Source: Phocaeicola sp. (lineage in GTDB: Bacteria; Bacteroidota; Bacteroidia; Bacteroidales; Bacteroidaceae). Taken from it: 42,053 nt of DNA. Below, piece after piece: positions 21,357 through 30,522 of this stretch (the stretch's first letter is position 1; each line of letters starts with the position of its first letter). Made by a program: the position numbers and the translations under genes. Under the pieces are notes generated by a model. That model was not told the origin of the DNA. It saw nothing but the letters and a program-made list of their open reading frames with translations, and ran no database searches. The stretch spans positions 1-42,053 of the forward strand of contig JARIAN010000110.1 of NCBI GenBank assembly GCA_029257865.1. The letters run 5' to 3'.

Positions 21357-21405
21357 AAGAATCGCTGTATGACACATTTTTGAATGTCGTCTTACAGCGA
21401 TTCTT
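21357..21405 (-). terminator. hmu operon terminator
   Basis: A perfect 13-bp stem (AAGAATCGCTGTA at 21357-21369 with its complement at 21393-21405) encloses a loop that can itself pair (GACACATT with AATGTCGTC). It lies 19 nt after the hmuV stop, and a pyrimidine tract follows in the minus-strand direction. Confidence 0.75.
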
Positions 21406-21424
21406 GTATAAAGAGAAGGCTTTC

Positions 21425-21751
21425 TTATTCAGGAACATAAATGATTTCTCCGTTGTCAAGTTCATAGGCGATACCCACTTTCTTGCCTTTTTTCCCACTC
21501 TTGGAAGATTGGTCTTCACTCGGAGTATATTTATTGATTTTCTCTCCTTCTTTAGTAATGATTTCCATATTCTCTTTTCCAGGATTCTTTACCATTGTGA
21601 AGTCTTCCTGACTGAACATCTCCGTCATATTATATCGGGTGACTAGAGCTACCATCAGTGCTACGGCGAATACCATGGCCACATCAAATAAGTTGCTCAC
21701 CACGCTCATCGGGTCGTTGTCTTCCTCTTTGCGCAATAAATTTCTTTTCAT
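21425..21751 (-). CDS. hmuV: HmuV, DUF2149 protein with ExbD-like membrane helix
   Basis: A 108-residue protein of the DUF2149 family, at the hmuV position of the P. gingivalis hmuYRSTUV operon. A short cytoplasmic N-terminus (1-20) leads one membrane helix (about 22-38), then a periplasmic tail rich in Lys and Ser that ends in IAYELDNGEIIYVPE. The helix reads NLFDVAMVFAVALMVAL, with D23 where ExbD and TolR carry their proton-relay Asp (compare FIDVMLVLLIIFMV in ExbD). This suggests it is the ExbD-type partner of HmuU; that is my inference. Its start overlaps the HmuU stop by one base (TGATG), a sign of translational coupling and fixed stoichiometry. Confidence 0.8.
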   Translation of the reverse strand: MKRNLLRKEEDNDPMSVVSNLFDVAMVFAVALMVALVTRYNMTEMFSQEDFTMVKNPGKENMEIITKEGEKINKYTPSEDQSSKSGKKGKKVGIAYELDNGEIIYVPE

Positions 21752-22350
21752 CAGGCTTTTCTTTTTTCGTTCAACATTTCAGACAAGAATTCCAAGTTGG
21801 TCATATCTTGCAGATACCAACGTTGTTTTACCTGTTGGGTAATGAATCCAATCGCAGCAGCAAATAAGCCTACAACAGTAGTAGCAAATGCCACCTGCAT
21901 ATTATATGCCATGGAAGCAATGTCACCTGTAGAAAGTCCTACTAGGGCAGGTCCCATTGGGATAAGTGTACCCATCAGTCCGAGCATTGGTCCCATTTTG
22001 CTTAATGTTTTAGAAGTAGCCAAGTCTTTGTCAGCCATAATTTCGTAGTCGGCAAGCAGACGGCTGATATGTGCAGGGCTGTCTTTCATTTCCATCATTT
22101 TACGAATAGAGTTGATTACCAGACTGTTCGATTTTTTAGGGAGTTTGTCTACAAGTTGGTCTAATGTTTCAGGAGTAAGTGTGTCAAATTCCTGGCGGAG
22201 TAGAGATTCTGTTTTGCGGATGGCGATGTATTGTCCAAAGAAATTGCCAATAAGCAGTAGCGAGCGGATGAATAAGATAATCAATAATACGATGACAGGA
22301 ACCAGAAGTCCGGTAGAAATCCAATACAAGATGTCGGTAATATAGTTCAT
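21751..22350 (-). CDS. hmuU: HmuU, MotA/TolQ/ExbB-type proton channel protein
   Basis: A 199-residue membrane protein with three helices (about 10-38, 118-140 and 150-172) and a cytoplasmic loop between the first two. The family signature is clear in GPMLGLMGTLIPMGPAL and AFATTVVGLFAAAIGF, the parts that line the proton path in ExbB and TolQ. In the hmu operon it is encoded directly before HmuV, which looks like ExbD. The pair could either energise TonB-type uptake by HmuR or drive the CobN-like HmuS; both are inference. It follows hmuT after 43 nt. Confidence 0.85.
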   Translation of the reverse strand: MNYITDILYWISTGLLVPVIVLLIILFIRSLLLIGNFFGQYIAIRKTESLLRQEFDTLTPETLDQLVDKLPKKSNSLVINSIRKMMEMKDSPAHISRLLADYEIMADKDLATSKTLSKMGPMLGLMGTLIPMGPALVGLSTGDIASMAYNMQVAFATTVVGLFAAAIGFITQQVKQRWYLQDMTNLEFLSEMLNEKRKA

Positions 22351-22393
22351 AATGATTTACTTTTTGTGTAGCCAGGGCTACGGTTTGAAAATG

Positions 22394-23086
22394 TTATTTT
22401 TGAGCTAGTTTATTTATTTTGAATCGGCGGATTATAAGTCCGGCAGTTCCTCCACCAAGCACTAGGACTAGAAGTCCGGCTAGAGCCGACCAGTCTACTT
22501 CGCTGATGCCATTTACAGCTGTGCGTCCGTTTACGGTAGCTACAATACCTAAGATGGCAGTGAGTGCATTGGTGATGAACAGCAATTCCAGTCTAAGTTC
22601 TTTTTCCGGCAAAAGCCAGCGGAGCCCGATTGTTCCAAGAGGGATGGCTACCAATATGGCAGCAGCCAAGCACCATGCTATAGTAGAAAACTCCTTGCCC
22701 GGAAAGGCGAAGATAAGTGCTACCAGCATGCTGAACAAAACAGGAAAGAACATCAGTCCGGGAAACCAGCGGAGCACACGATACATCCATAAGGTGCGTG
22801 GCTTGGCTACGCCTCCGGTGAGCATGTGTACGGCCAACATACAAAAGGCCATTTGGGTGCATACGTCAATGCTCAATATGACTGAAGTGTCCAGCATGAG
22901 CTGAGGGTTGCCTAGCCAATCGGCAATCTGTGTCTTGGACTGTTCAATGGCATAAGGCCACATATTTCCCACAAACAAGGCACAGACGATGGAGGTTATC
23001 CCTACAGTCCAGCGTTTGCTGTAGGTCTGCTTCAGCATAAAGTTGAAACAGACCAATAATATTAATATGATAACAACTGTTTGCAT
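22394..23086 (-). CDS. hmuT: HmuT, multi-pass inner-membrane protein of the hmu operon
   Basis: A 230-residue hydrophobic protein with six or seven predicted membrane helices (about 2-18, 26-45, 66-88, 107-130, 134-157, 170-187 and 201-222) and a basic C-terminal tail (RRFKINKLAQK). No catalytic motif is recognised. The name rests on its place between hmuS and hmuU, the same order as in P. gingivalis. It starts 6 nt after the hmuS stop, so translation is probably coupled. It could be a membrane scaffold for HmuS or a permease for iron or porphyrin; the sequence does not decide. Confidence 0.75.
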   Translation of the reverse strand: MQTVVIILILLVCFNFMLKQTYSKRWTVGITSIVCALFVGNMWPYAIEQSKTQIADWLGNPQLMLDTSVILSIDVCTQMAFCMLAVHMLTGGVAKPRTLWMYRVLRWFPGLMFFPVLFSMLVALIFAFPGKEFSTIAWCLAAAILVAIPLGTIGLRWLLPEKELRLELLFITNALTAILGIVATVNGRTAVNGISEVDWSALAGLLVLVLGGGTAGLIIRRFKINKLAQK

Positions 23087-23092
23087 GGTTAA

Positions 23093-26000
23093 TTATTCTT
23101 CCTGTTGCTTACGTTTACGGCGGATAACGACTACAATCACCGCAAAGGCAGCAAATACAATGACAGCCACCAATGTGTTGTTGAGCATGTTGGTCTGAGT
23201 TTCACTTTCAGAAGGGTTCATTTCCTGTTTCTTCATGACCATACCCTTGTCGTCCGATTGAGTTACGTTTTCGCGTACCTCTTGAATCTTTTCCTTATAC
23301 ACTTGAGCCGATTTGCTGTCTGTGTTGGTAGCAATGAAATCGCGCAGTTTAGCATTGTCGCACACAAATCCGGAGCATCCGGGGTTATATTTCTCGACCA
23401 GTTCGGTATGTAGTTTGGCAATATCCTCCAATTGTTTCTTGCTTGCCTTCCACATTCCCTTTCGAGCTGTTTCCATCATCACAGCAGTGATTTCCTGAAG
23501 AGCAGCCGGGTTCTGGTCTTCAAAATATTTCTGCATACCCAGGTCGAACTTGTCCTTTACATATACATTGTAGATTTCATCCCACATTTCCTTGTCGATG
23601 GCCTTAGGCTTCATGACATTCCAGCCGTAAGTGTTTCGGATAATGTCTGCAAAAGAATTGGCAGAACTAGCTTCTCCTTTCATCTTCTCGCGGATATAGT
23701 TCGGGTTGAAGATGGTAGTACGGCTTTCCACTCCGATAGCTTCTTTTACTTCTTGCATGCGCACATTATTGCGGTTTCGGTAGTCACTCAGGTATGCATC
23801 AGGATCTTTGCCGGTCACATTCCGTACAGCCAGATTCATACCTCCCATGAATTCATATACATGGTCAAGGCTCAATGCCCCCCAGGTATTACTCTGTCGA
23901 GGTTGGATTACCGCATCGGTACGTGTAAGTGCAGCTTCAAAAGCAAATTGCTTAAATGCTTCCCAGTTCTTTTCACTTCCATAGTAAGCGCCCATGTTGT
24001 TCAGGTAGGTATCTGCAATTTCCTTTTCGCTTTCCCACCGGTCGCCAGATTCTACCATTCCGGTGATTCCTGTGCCATATCCTCCGTTGGCGCCTCCAAA
24101 GACGCGGAAGCTAGCTATTTCACGGGCGTCTTTAGGAGTAAGGCCTTTTTCAATCAAAGCACGTTCCGCTTCAACAACCCCTGCCGATACCATATTTTCA
24201 AACTGGTCGTCTTTTGCAGCTGCTGCCATTTCAACGGCACGGTTGATAAGGAACAGGCGAGATGCAGCCAAGTCGCGTAGCTGACCGCTAGTCTGCACTA
24301 CTACATCAATACGAGGACGTCCTAACTCTTTAGAAGGAATCAGTCGGATGTCACTAACTCGTCCAAAGGCATCTCGTATCGGTTCTACTCCCAACATATA
24401 CAGAATCTGTGCCACTGTAGCACCTTCTGTTTCAATAAATTCTCCGCTCCATAAAGTATAGCTTACTTTTCTAGGGATAGAGTCGTTATGGCGTTTCTTG
24501 TACATGTTGATGGTATTGTTTGCAAGGCGAATACCTTTTTCCCAAGCAGCTTCCGAAGGAGTGGCTTCTGCATTGATAGAATACAAGTTACGTCCGGTAG
24601 GCAAAGTATTTGGATTGGCTATCGGGTCACCCCCAGGAGACGGTTTGGTATATCCTCCGTTCATAGCATTAATCATGCTTTCCAACTCCATTTTAGGGCT
24701 GTTGGTCAAAGCCTCACGATATGCATGTACATTTTTGATGGTACGTTCCACTTCCATGATAGCCGAAGCCCGAGTAATCTGTTCTTTGGTGTACTCTTTC
24801 TTCTTCATCATCTTTTTCATCATGGCAGCCATTCCACCCTGTGGAGAGGTTGTTTCTTTTCCGTTGCTCTTTGCCATGGCATTTCCATGAGGATGTTTAC
24901 CCGATTTCATCATTTCCATAGCTTCGGAGAATGACATGCCTCTGAGTGCTTCCAGCATTTTTGCAGGAATTTTCGATTTGACAGCTTCGGGTAATTTGTC
25001 GATGACTCCAGATAATGTTTTTGCATCTTTTGCTCCTTCCGTATTAGCGATGATGCTTGCCATCTCTTTCATCATAGATCCCATTTCAGGCATCTTCTTG
25101 GTAGTCGGTGCTTTCATTTTTGCTCCGCCCATCATTCCCATCATGCCACTCATTGAGCGGTTTTCAGAATCTTCGGCTGCTGCCATCATCATGGCCATCA
25201 TGCCGTCTGGATTACTCTTTGCCTGGTTTATTTCATGAGCTTCTGCTAATTCTTCTTTGGTAATCTTGGCAGTACGGAGCACCAATTCATCTGTATCAGT
25301 ATGAGGAGATGCAAGCAGTTGGGCAACTAGCTTACGTGCAGGGTTCAGATAGCGGCTTGTAAAGATGCTGCGATGCTTTTCTACTTGTGGAGCAGCTTCT
25401 CCTTTTAGCTTGTCTAAAGCCAGCAGGCTATAAGCGATAGGCTCTACCGACATTGCATATACGCTAGATTCAATGCGGGCTGCTTCGTAAGGAAGTCCCA
25501 TGGTATATAGCTGTCCGGTAACCTTTTCGTTAGCTAATTCTTCTGCAAAACTTTCTATACGAGCTACTTCATCTTCTGAATAAGGATTTCCAGGAACGCT
25601 GTCCAGTTCCAGCTCACGATGGATACCCATCTGTAAGGTATATTGTTTTACCTTCAGTGAAGCTTTGTCTAGAGCCGCCTGTGAATGGTTTTCTTCGCCA
25701 AGCAAATTGTTATAGTTCTTGATGGCTTCATTCAGTTCGCGGTAGATTCCTCTTACGTTGCTTTCCATGAATGGAGGAGTAAGATATGACTGCAGTCCGG
25801 CATAAGAGCGGCGTTTTGCAATGATACCTTCACCCACATTGCCGATAGAGTAGACATAGAAGTGAGGCAAAGCTCCCACCAGACGGTCGGGCCAGTCGTT
25901 GGAACTCAAAGCCACTTGTTTCTTTGGAGTAAACTCAAGGCTTCCATGTGTTCCGAAATGAACCATAGCGTCAGCTTTGAAGCCGAACTGAGTCCATAGA

Positions 26001-27565
26001 TAAGATGCAATGTAATTGTGTGGTGGTGCAGCATCGGTGCCATGTACAATCTTGAATGAGTTGCTACCTGAACCGGCAGCATGCTGTGGTATCAAGACTA
26101 CATTACCCAACTCTACACGGGTAATTCCCAGTTTTCCGTCCTCGGTTGCCATATATGGGCCAGGAAAATCACCGTTGAGAGCCACTACTTCGGCATATTT
26201 GTCAGGGCGCAATGTTTGTTTCACCCAACTTTCATATTGTTCTTTTGTAATCAGTTCCGGTTTTCCGGTTTCCATGAATTTAGTGAAAGCTCCCTCCGCA
26301 TACGAGTTAAATACAGCTCCTTGTTTTTGAATCAGTTCTGCCAGTTTTTCACTGCTTTCAGGCAGATTATCTACGCGGTATCCTTCTTTTTTCATCTCTT
26401 TCAAGAGATTGTATAATGAAGGAACAACCTCCATTCCTGCAGCAGTAAGCGAGTTCTGCCCCGGACCTTTGTAATAGAAGATAGCAACTCGCTTTTCTGA
26501 GTTAGGCTTATTCTTCAGGTTGATGTAGTTGTTGACAGTCTTTACAAATGTTTCCAAACGTTCAGGAATAGCATAGGCGTGCTGAAGTCCTTCTTCGTCC
26601 AGATAGTGTCCGAACAAGGCGAAAGGACGGATGGCACCGTCTATTTCAGGAGTGACAACACTTTGTGATAAGAATCCTCCGCTCATTCCCATATGGTCGT
26701 CTTCCCATTCATTGACCAAACGGTTAACATTCAACGGAGAGAACAACGGGATGTTTTGCTGTGAAAGGTAATCTACAATATAATCTCCCAAGCGTCCGTG
26801 TGCCATATTTATCACAGCCGAAGCACCGATAGAGTCGATGTGATGTCTTTTAATGAAAGTTCTGATAGAGCGTACAGGATAAACTATATTTCCGGTTTCC
26901 TCCAATTTAGAAATCAAGTCGGTAGGCTCACCCATCTGTCCTGTAATGACAATACCCGGAGCCCCTTCTTTCCAAATCCCGTTAGCTTTAAGAAATTCAT
27001 TATATTCACTGATGGTATTAAATCCTAAAGGTTCTTCATTAGGTTGTTTAGGGTCGATGTGATAAATCATATCATTGGCGGCCTCTACCACAGTTTCCGG
27101 TTCTGTTACGTTGAATAGCTTCTTGTCGATATCCTTTCGCACAAAGTTCAGCAAGCTACGGTAATTTTTTCGCCCCCCATTGCCTAGATAATTGCGTAAA
27201 GAGTCAGCAGCGATAGAGTCCACCGAACAAATGTTGTTCATTGGATTAGTGATTGCCGTAGACAAGACAGGCAGACCATTGTCTGCCGCTTTTTTGATGA
27301 TGGCACGCTGGTCTTCAGTAATGCGTAATCCCATCGCATTAATAAAGACCATATCGTAATCATTCAGTTTATCGAGTTCATCTGTGTTGATCTCGCTAAT
27401 CTTAATCGAACTGTTGGTGTTGGCTTTGGATATTTCCCCTAGAGAGATAACTTGGTAGTTGATAAATCCTACCTTTGTGCTACTTCCCCAGAGACTCCAT
27501 GCCCCTATGCCAGCAAGTGCAAATGCGGCAATTCCGCATCCGGTTAAAAGATTCTTTTTCTTCAT
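23093..27565 (-). CDS. hmuS: HmuS, membrane-anchored CobN-like haem chelatase/dechelatase
   Basis: A 1490-residue CobN/Mg-chelatase H-family protein. It has an N-terminal anchor (about 9-28) and a C-terminal membrane helix (about 1460-1482) followed by a basic tail (RRKRKQQEE), so the large body should lie in the periplasm with both ends in the inner membrane. CobN hallmarks are present: HFGTHGSLEFTPKKQVAL with NDWPD, and SIGNVGEGIIAKRRSYAG. Automated pipelines often label it cobaltochelatase CobN, but there is no cobalamin pathway here. Its operon is hmuYRSTUV, where HmuS is associated with anaerobic removal of iron from haem. Residues about 786-923 form an insertion that is extremely Met-rich (GMMAMMMAAAE, MSGMMGMMGG, MAAMMKKMMKKK). 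No CobS/CobT AAA+ partner is encoded nearby. Confidence 0.88.
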   Translation of the reverse strand: MKKKNLLTGCGIAAFALAGIGAWSLWGSSTKVGFINYQVISLGEISKANTNSSIKISEINTDELDKLNDYDMVFINAMGLRITEDQRAIIKKAADNGLPVLSTAITNPMNNICSVDSIAADSLRNYLGNGGRKNYRSLLNFVRKDIDKKLFNVTEPETVVEAANDMIYHIDPKQPNEEPLGFNTISEYNEFLKANGIWKEGAPGIVITGQMGEPTDLISKLEETGNIVYPVRSIRTFIKRHHIDSIGASAVINMAHGRLGDYIVDYLSQQNIPLFSPLNVNRLVNEWEDDHMGMSGGFLSQSVVTPEIDGAIRPFALFGHYLDEEGLQHAYAIPERLETFVKTVNNYINLKNKPNSEKRVAIFYYKGPGQNSLTAAGMEVVPSLYNLLKEMKKEGYRVDNLPESSEKLAELIQKQGAVFNSYAEGAFTKFMETGKPELITKEQYESWVKQTLRPDKYAEVVALNGDFPGPYMATEDGKLGITRVELGNVVLIPQHAAGSGSNSFKIVHGTDAAPPHNYIASYLWTQFGFKADAMVHFGTHGSLEFTPKKQVALSSNDWPDRLVGALPHFYVYSIGNVGEGIIAKRRSYAGLQSYLTPPFMESNVRGIYRELNEAIKNYNNLLGEENHSQAALDKASLKVKQYTLQMGIHRELELDSVPGNPYSEDEVARIESFAEELANEKVTGQLYTMGLPYEAARIESSVYAMSVEPIAYSLLALDKLKGEAAPQVEKHRSIFTSRYLNPARKLVAQLLASPHTDTDELVLRTAKITKEELAEAHEINQAKSNPDGMMAMMMAAAEDSENRSMSGMMGMMGGAKMKAPTTKKMPEMGSMMKEMASIIANTEGAKDAKTLSGVIDKLPEAVKSKIPAKMLEALRGMSFSEAMEMMKSGKHPHGNAMAKSNGKETTSPQGGMAAMMKKMMKKKEYTKEQITRASAIMEVERTIKNVHAYREALTNSPKMELESMINAMNGGYTKPSPGGDPIANPNTLPTGRNLYSINAEATPSEAAWEKGIRLANNTINMYKKRHNDSIPRKVSYTLWSGEFIETEGATVAQILYMLGVEPIRDAFGRVSDIRLIPSKELGRPRIDVVVQTSGQLRDLAASRLFLINRAVEMAAAAKDDQFENMVSAGVVEAERALIEKGLTPKDAREIASFRVFGGANGGYGTGITGMVESGDRWESEKEIADTYLNNMGAYYGSEKNWEAFKQFAFEAALTRTDAVIQPRQSNTWGALSLDHVYEFMGGMNLAVRNVTGKDPDAYLSDYRNRNNVRMQEVKEAIGVESRTTIFNPNYIREKMKGEASSANSFADIIRNTYGWNVMKPKAIDKEMWDEIYNVYVKDKFDLGMQKYFEDQNPAALQEITAVMMETARKGMWKASKKQLEDIAKLHTELVEKYNPGCSGFVCDNAKLRDFIATNTDSKSAQVYKEKIQEVRENVTQSDDKGMVMKKQEMNPSESETQTNMLNNTLVAVIVFAAFAVIVVVIRRKRKQQEE

Positions 27566-27582
27566 TTATTTTCTTTTGTTGT

Positions 27583-29802
27583 TTACAGTTTAAATAAGTC
27601 TGCTAAGTTGATGGATAAAGATCCCACAAAACTGATACCTTTTTGCGGAACTTGTATTCCTGCATCAGCGGCCTTGTCTTTATAGTTGAAAAGGTTGTCG
27701 GCCATAAATCCACAAGTAATGCCTCGGGGAGCTTGTATGGTTAGGTTTAACGAGCAGATGGTACGAGGGTCATACGTAACGAAAGACATTTCTTTGTTTT
27801 CCGAATCGTATGTATAAGTATCCAATTGCGAGCTCCATTGTCCGTTCAAAGTAATGGTTCCGGTTACTTTCTTTATCTTTTTCATATATGAGGCATTGAA
27901 AGTGATGCTGTGAGGGCGTACGTTCGACATATTCTTTCCATTAATTTCAGAATAGTCATCAACGAATGCATAAGAGCCGGTAAGCGACACCCCACAGTTG
28001 TATTTCATTCGTAGTGTACTTTCTATACCAGTAGTATATGAATGATCCGTATTTTGATATTGTTGATTACCATCATTGCGTGAAATCAATTCAATCTTGT
28101 GTTTGAAACGGTTATGGTAGGCTGAAACAGAAGCATTGAAGCATCCTTTGTTGAATTCCGCCGATGCGCTTACCTGATGGCTCTGTTCTGCACGTAAATC
28201 TTCATTCCCGTAGATAGTGAACCAGCCAAGTCCTCCCATGTCGTAAGCGGAATAAAGTTCTTTGAGTGAAGGAGTACGATATCCTTGTGCATATCCTGTA
28301 CGGAATATCCATTGTCTTCCCAAATGGTACATCATAGAAACTTTAGGAGTTACGTGGAAAGGGTATTTATCTTCAGAGTCGGCACGGACACCTAATACGA
28401 TACTGAAATCGTCTGTCACCTTCCAGTCATCTTGTAGATATAAATTTAGATGTTTACGGTCGAAGTGTGCAGAATCTCGCATCATATAGTGTTTCATATA
28501 TTCAGTCTGTCCTTCTATTCCAGCGCAGAAATTATGCTGTCCCATTTGTCCGGCATAGTTTAATCTCAGTGTTTGTTTCCGGTGGCTGAAATCTTTGGTT
28601 TTCTGATTGATTTCCCAATAATTCTGGTCTTTGTCATACCGGTCGAATATATATGAAAGGTCAATGGCGTGATTGTCTGTAATGAGATATTTCATTTTAC
28701 CATTCACGGTATAATCCATATAGTCTTCTTGATATTTTTTACCTTCTCTAGCATCACGTTTGTTGTGGTAGATAGAACCTTTAAGTTCTGCATTCCACTT
28801 ATCGGTAATAGAGAAATTAAACTTCTGCGAAGCATCCCAAATTTGGTAACCATAGATAGTGGTTTTTACAGGCTGGTCTTTTTGAGTTTCCGTACTTCCA
28901 TCAGGTAAGATGGTTGTTACATCTTTACCTTCTTCATCTCCAATGGTGTAAGTGTCTTTATGTCGGTATCCTACACTAGTGTAAGTAGAGAAACGGCTTT
29001 TCTTTGCTCCTAGAGAAAGAGAGTAATTTTCTCCATTTACACCGGCATATCGTGCACTTATATTGCCCGAAAACGGGCGATTGGCTGATTTGGTGATGAT
29101 GTTGATGACTCCTCCCAAAGCATTAGAGTCATATAGGGTAGATGCAGCTCCTCTTACCACTTCAATACGTTCTATATCATCTACATTAAAACGTGAGAAA
29201 TCGATATTTTTTGCAGCTCCTTCACCCGAAACTCTTTCTCCATCTACCAAGAATACGATATAGTCTCCACCTACTCCTTGATAAGTGATAGTAGGGGCTT
29301 GGCTCATGTTGTTGTAGCCAATCTGTATGCCTGGCAATTCATATTGCAGGAGTGTTTGAAAATCTTGCGGGTTAGCCCGCTTGATGTCGTTGCTTGAAAT
29401 GACCCGGGTAATAACAGGTATCTCCTTTAGAGGTCTTTCTGCTTTTGCTCCAGTAATTACAACCTCGTCAATAAAGTTGTCCGAAGGCTCTAAGCATATA
29501 GTCAGTTTCTTGTTCGAGTCTGTAGTGGTTTCAACAGTAGTAGGTTTATATCCGATGAAACTTATCTGCAAGGTCTGTTTCCCCGGCTTTCTTAGTACGA
29601 TATTGAACTCTCCGTCGGTGTTAGTACCTGCACCGATAGTGGTACCCATTACCATAACCGAAGCTCCAGGCAATGGCAGTCCTTCTCTGTCTAATACGAG
29701 TCCCTTGATGCTATAGCGTGGTGCTTCGTTAGGATCTATGCCAAAAACGGTAGCCGAGGCCACCGTCATTAGTAGTAAGAATATGCTTAAAAATTGCTTC
29801 AT
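27583..29802 (-). CDS. hmuR: HmuR TonB-dependent haem receptor
   Basis: A 739-residue outer-membrane receptor: signal peptide (1-21), carboxypeptidase-regulatory-like domain (about 30-110), plug (about 120-240, with EVVRGAASTLYDSNALGGVI) and barrel to the C-terminus. A haem-receptor-like pair of motifs is visible from about residue 504, YRTPS and, 30 residues on, NEDL, matching the FRAP and NPNL boxes of bacterial haem receptors. It follows hmuY after 6 nt and precedes hmuS by 17 nt, so it is in the middle of a tight operon. It should receive haem from HmuY at the surface and import it with TonB energy. Confidence 0.88.
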   Translation of the reverse strand: MKQFLSIFLLLMTVASATVFGIDPNEAPRYSIKGLVLDREGLPLPGASVMVMGTTIGAGTNTDGEFNIVLRKPGKQTLQISFIGYKPTTVETTTDSNKKLTICLEPSDNFIDEVVITGAKAERPLKEIPVITRVISSNDIKRANPQDFQTLLQYELPGIQIGYNNMSQAPTITYQGVGGDYIVFLVDGERVSGEGAAKNIDFSRFNVDDIERIEVVRGAASTLYDSNALGGVINIITKSANRPFSGNISARYAGVNGENYSLSLGAKKSRFSTYTSVGYRHKDTYTIGDEEGKDVTTILPDGSTETQKDQPVKTTIYGYQIWDASQKFNFSITDKWNAELKGSIYHNKRDAREGKKYQEDYMDYTVNGKMKYLITDNHAIDLSYIFDRYDKDQNYWEINQKTKDFSHRKQTLRLNYAGQMGQHNFCAGIEGQTEYMKHYMMRDSAHFDRKHLNLYLQDDWKVTDDFSIVLGVRADSEDKYPFHVTPKVSMMYHLGRQWIFRTGYAQGYRTPSLKELYSAYDMGGLGWFTIYGNEDLRAEQSHQVSASAEFNKGCFNASVSAYHNRFKHKIELISRNDGNQQYQNTDHSYTTGIESTLRMKYNCGVSLTGSYAFVDDYSEINGKNMSNVRPHSITFNASYMKKIKKVTGTITLNGQWSSQLDTYTYDSENKEMSFVTYDPRTICSLNLTIQAPRGITCGFMADNLFNYKDKAADAGIQVPQKGISFVGSLSINLADLFKL

Positions 29803-29808
29803 ACTGCT

Positions 29809-30483
29809 TTATTTCGAAATGTATTCGTATGAGAATTTAATTACTTTTTGTTTTCCTGTGCCGTCTAGTCTGTCAAGGAATTTCAGTTTGGCCCAGTTTC
29901 CGTTCTTGCATTTTACGATAAAGATTTTATTGTTGACTTCATATTTATATGGAGGCATTGTTCCTGTTGGAGTTTTTGTTACCCATTTGCAGAGTGTAGG
30001 GTTAATATGTCCTTTTGCATATCCTACCAGTCCTTTTTGCATATCTTTCATATCCACGATGATTTTCATCTCTTCTGCTTTTACAGGTGTATCCTCTGTA
30101 AAATTGTCGCTAGGCACTTCCTTTATTTCGTTGAATTGAGTGTTATTGGTTTCAATAGCTTCTCCTTCATTGGTGCAGATGTCATAGTAGTGGAAGGCGA
30201 TATCCCAATTTTCAGGTATTTCACCTTTGATTTCCGGATTCGATGTGTGGTGTGTCTTATTATCTTTGTCAATATACGCCCAAGGACCTTTTACGGTTGC
30301 AGTCTGTGATTTTCCTGTTTTAAGGTCAATGTAGGTCCATACCCCATAGTCACTTGTAGGTATGGTTAGTTCTTTAATATTTTCTTCACTTCCATTAGGA
30401 TTGTTGGTCGGAGTTTCATCATTGCTACATCCTATAGTAGCTATTGATAGAGCTGCTATAGCTAAAAATTTTGTTACTTTCAT
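29809..30483 (-). CDS. hmuY: HmuY-like haem-binding surface lipoprotein
   Basis: A 224-residue lipoprotein (TIGCS, C19, followed by NDE) of the HmuY family, which takes haem from host proteins and passes it to HmuR. The fold region runs from about 40 to the C-terminus, beginning with DYGVWTYIDLKTG and including ENWDIAFHYYD. P. gingivalis HmuY holds haem with two histidines, while several Bacteroides homologues use methionines. In this protein the candidate region has M139, M145 and M148 and, later, M176, and no suitably placed His pair, so Met-Met ligation (for example M145 with M176) is likely but not proven. It is the first gene of the hmu operon, with a promoter at 30523-30553. Confidence 0.87.
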   Translation of the reverse strand: MKVTKFLAIAALSIATIGCSNDETPTNNPNGSEENIKELTIPTSDYGVWTYIDLKTGKSQTATVKGPWAYIDKDNKTHHTSNPEIKGEIPENWDIAFHYYDICTNEGEAIETNNTQFNEIKEVPSDNFTEDTPVKAEEMKIIVDMKDMQKGLVGYAKGHINPTLCKWVTKTPTGTMPPYKYEVNNKIFIVKCKNGNWAKLKFLDRLDGTGKQKVIKFSYEYISK

Positions 30484-30522
30484 ATCTATTACCTTAAATT
30501 ATTACCGATTTGATTTTCGATG

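Noticed and set aside
23432-24280. 282-codon open frame antisense to hmuS
   Set aside because: It lies opposite a strongly supported gene, has no promoter or family motif and reads as a compositional shadow.
23093-27565. Calling the 1490-residue protein a cobalamin cobaltochelatase (CobN)
   Set aside because: It has CobN motifs, but its operon is hmuYRSTUV with a haem lipoprotein and haem receptor, no cobalamin genes are nearby, and its body is predicted to be periplasmic.
27535-27565. Lipoprotein signal in HmuS (LLTGC near residue 10)
   Set aside because: The hydrophobic stretch before the Cys is far too short for a lipobox, and the hydrophobic core continues after it, so it is a membrane anchor.
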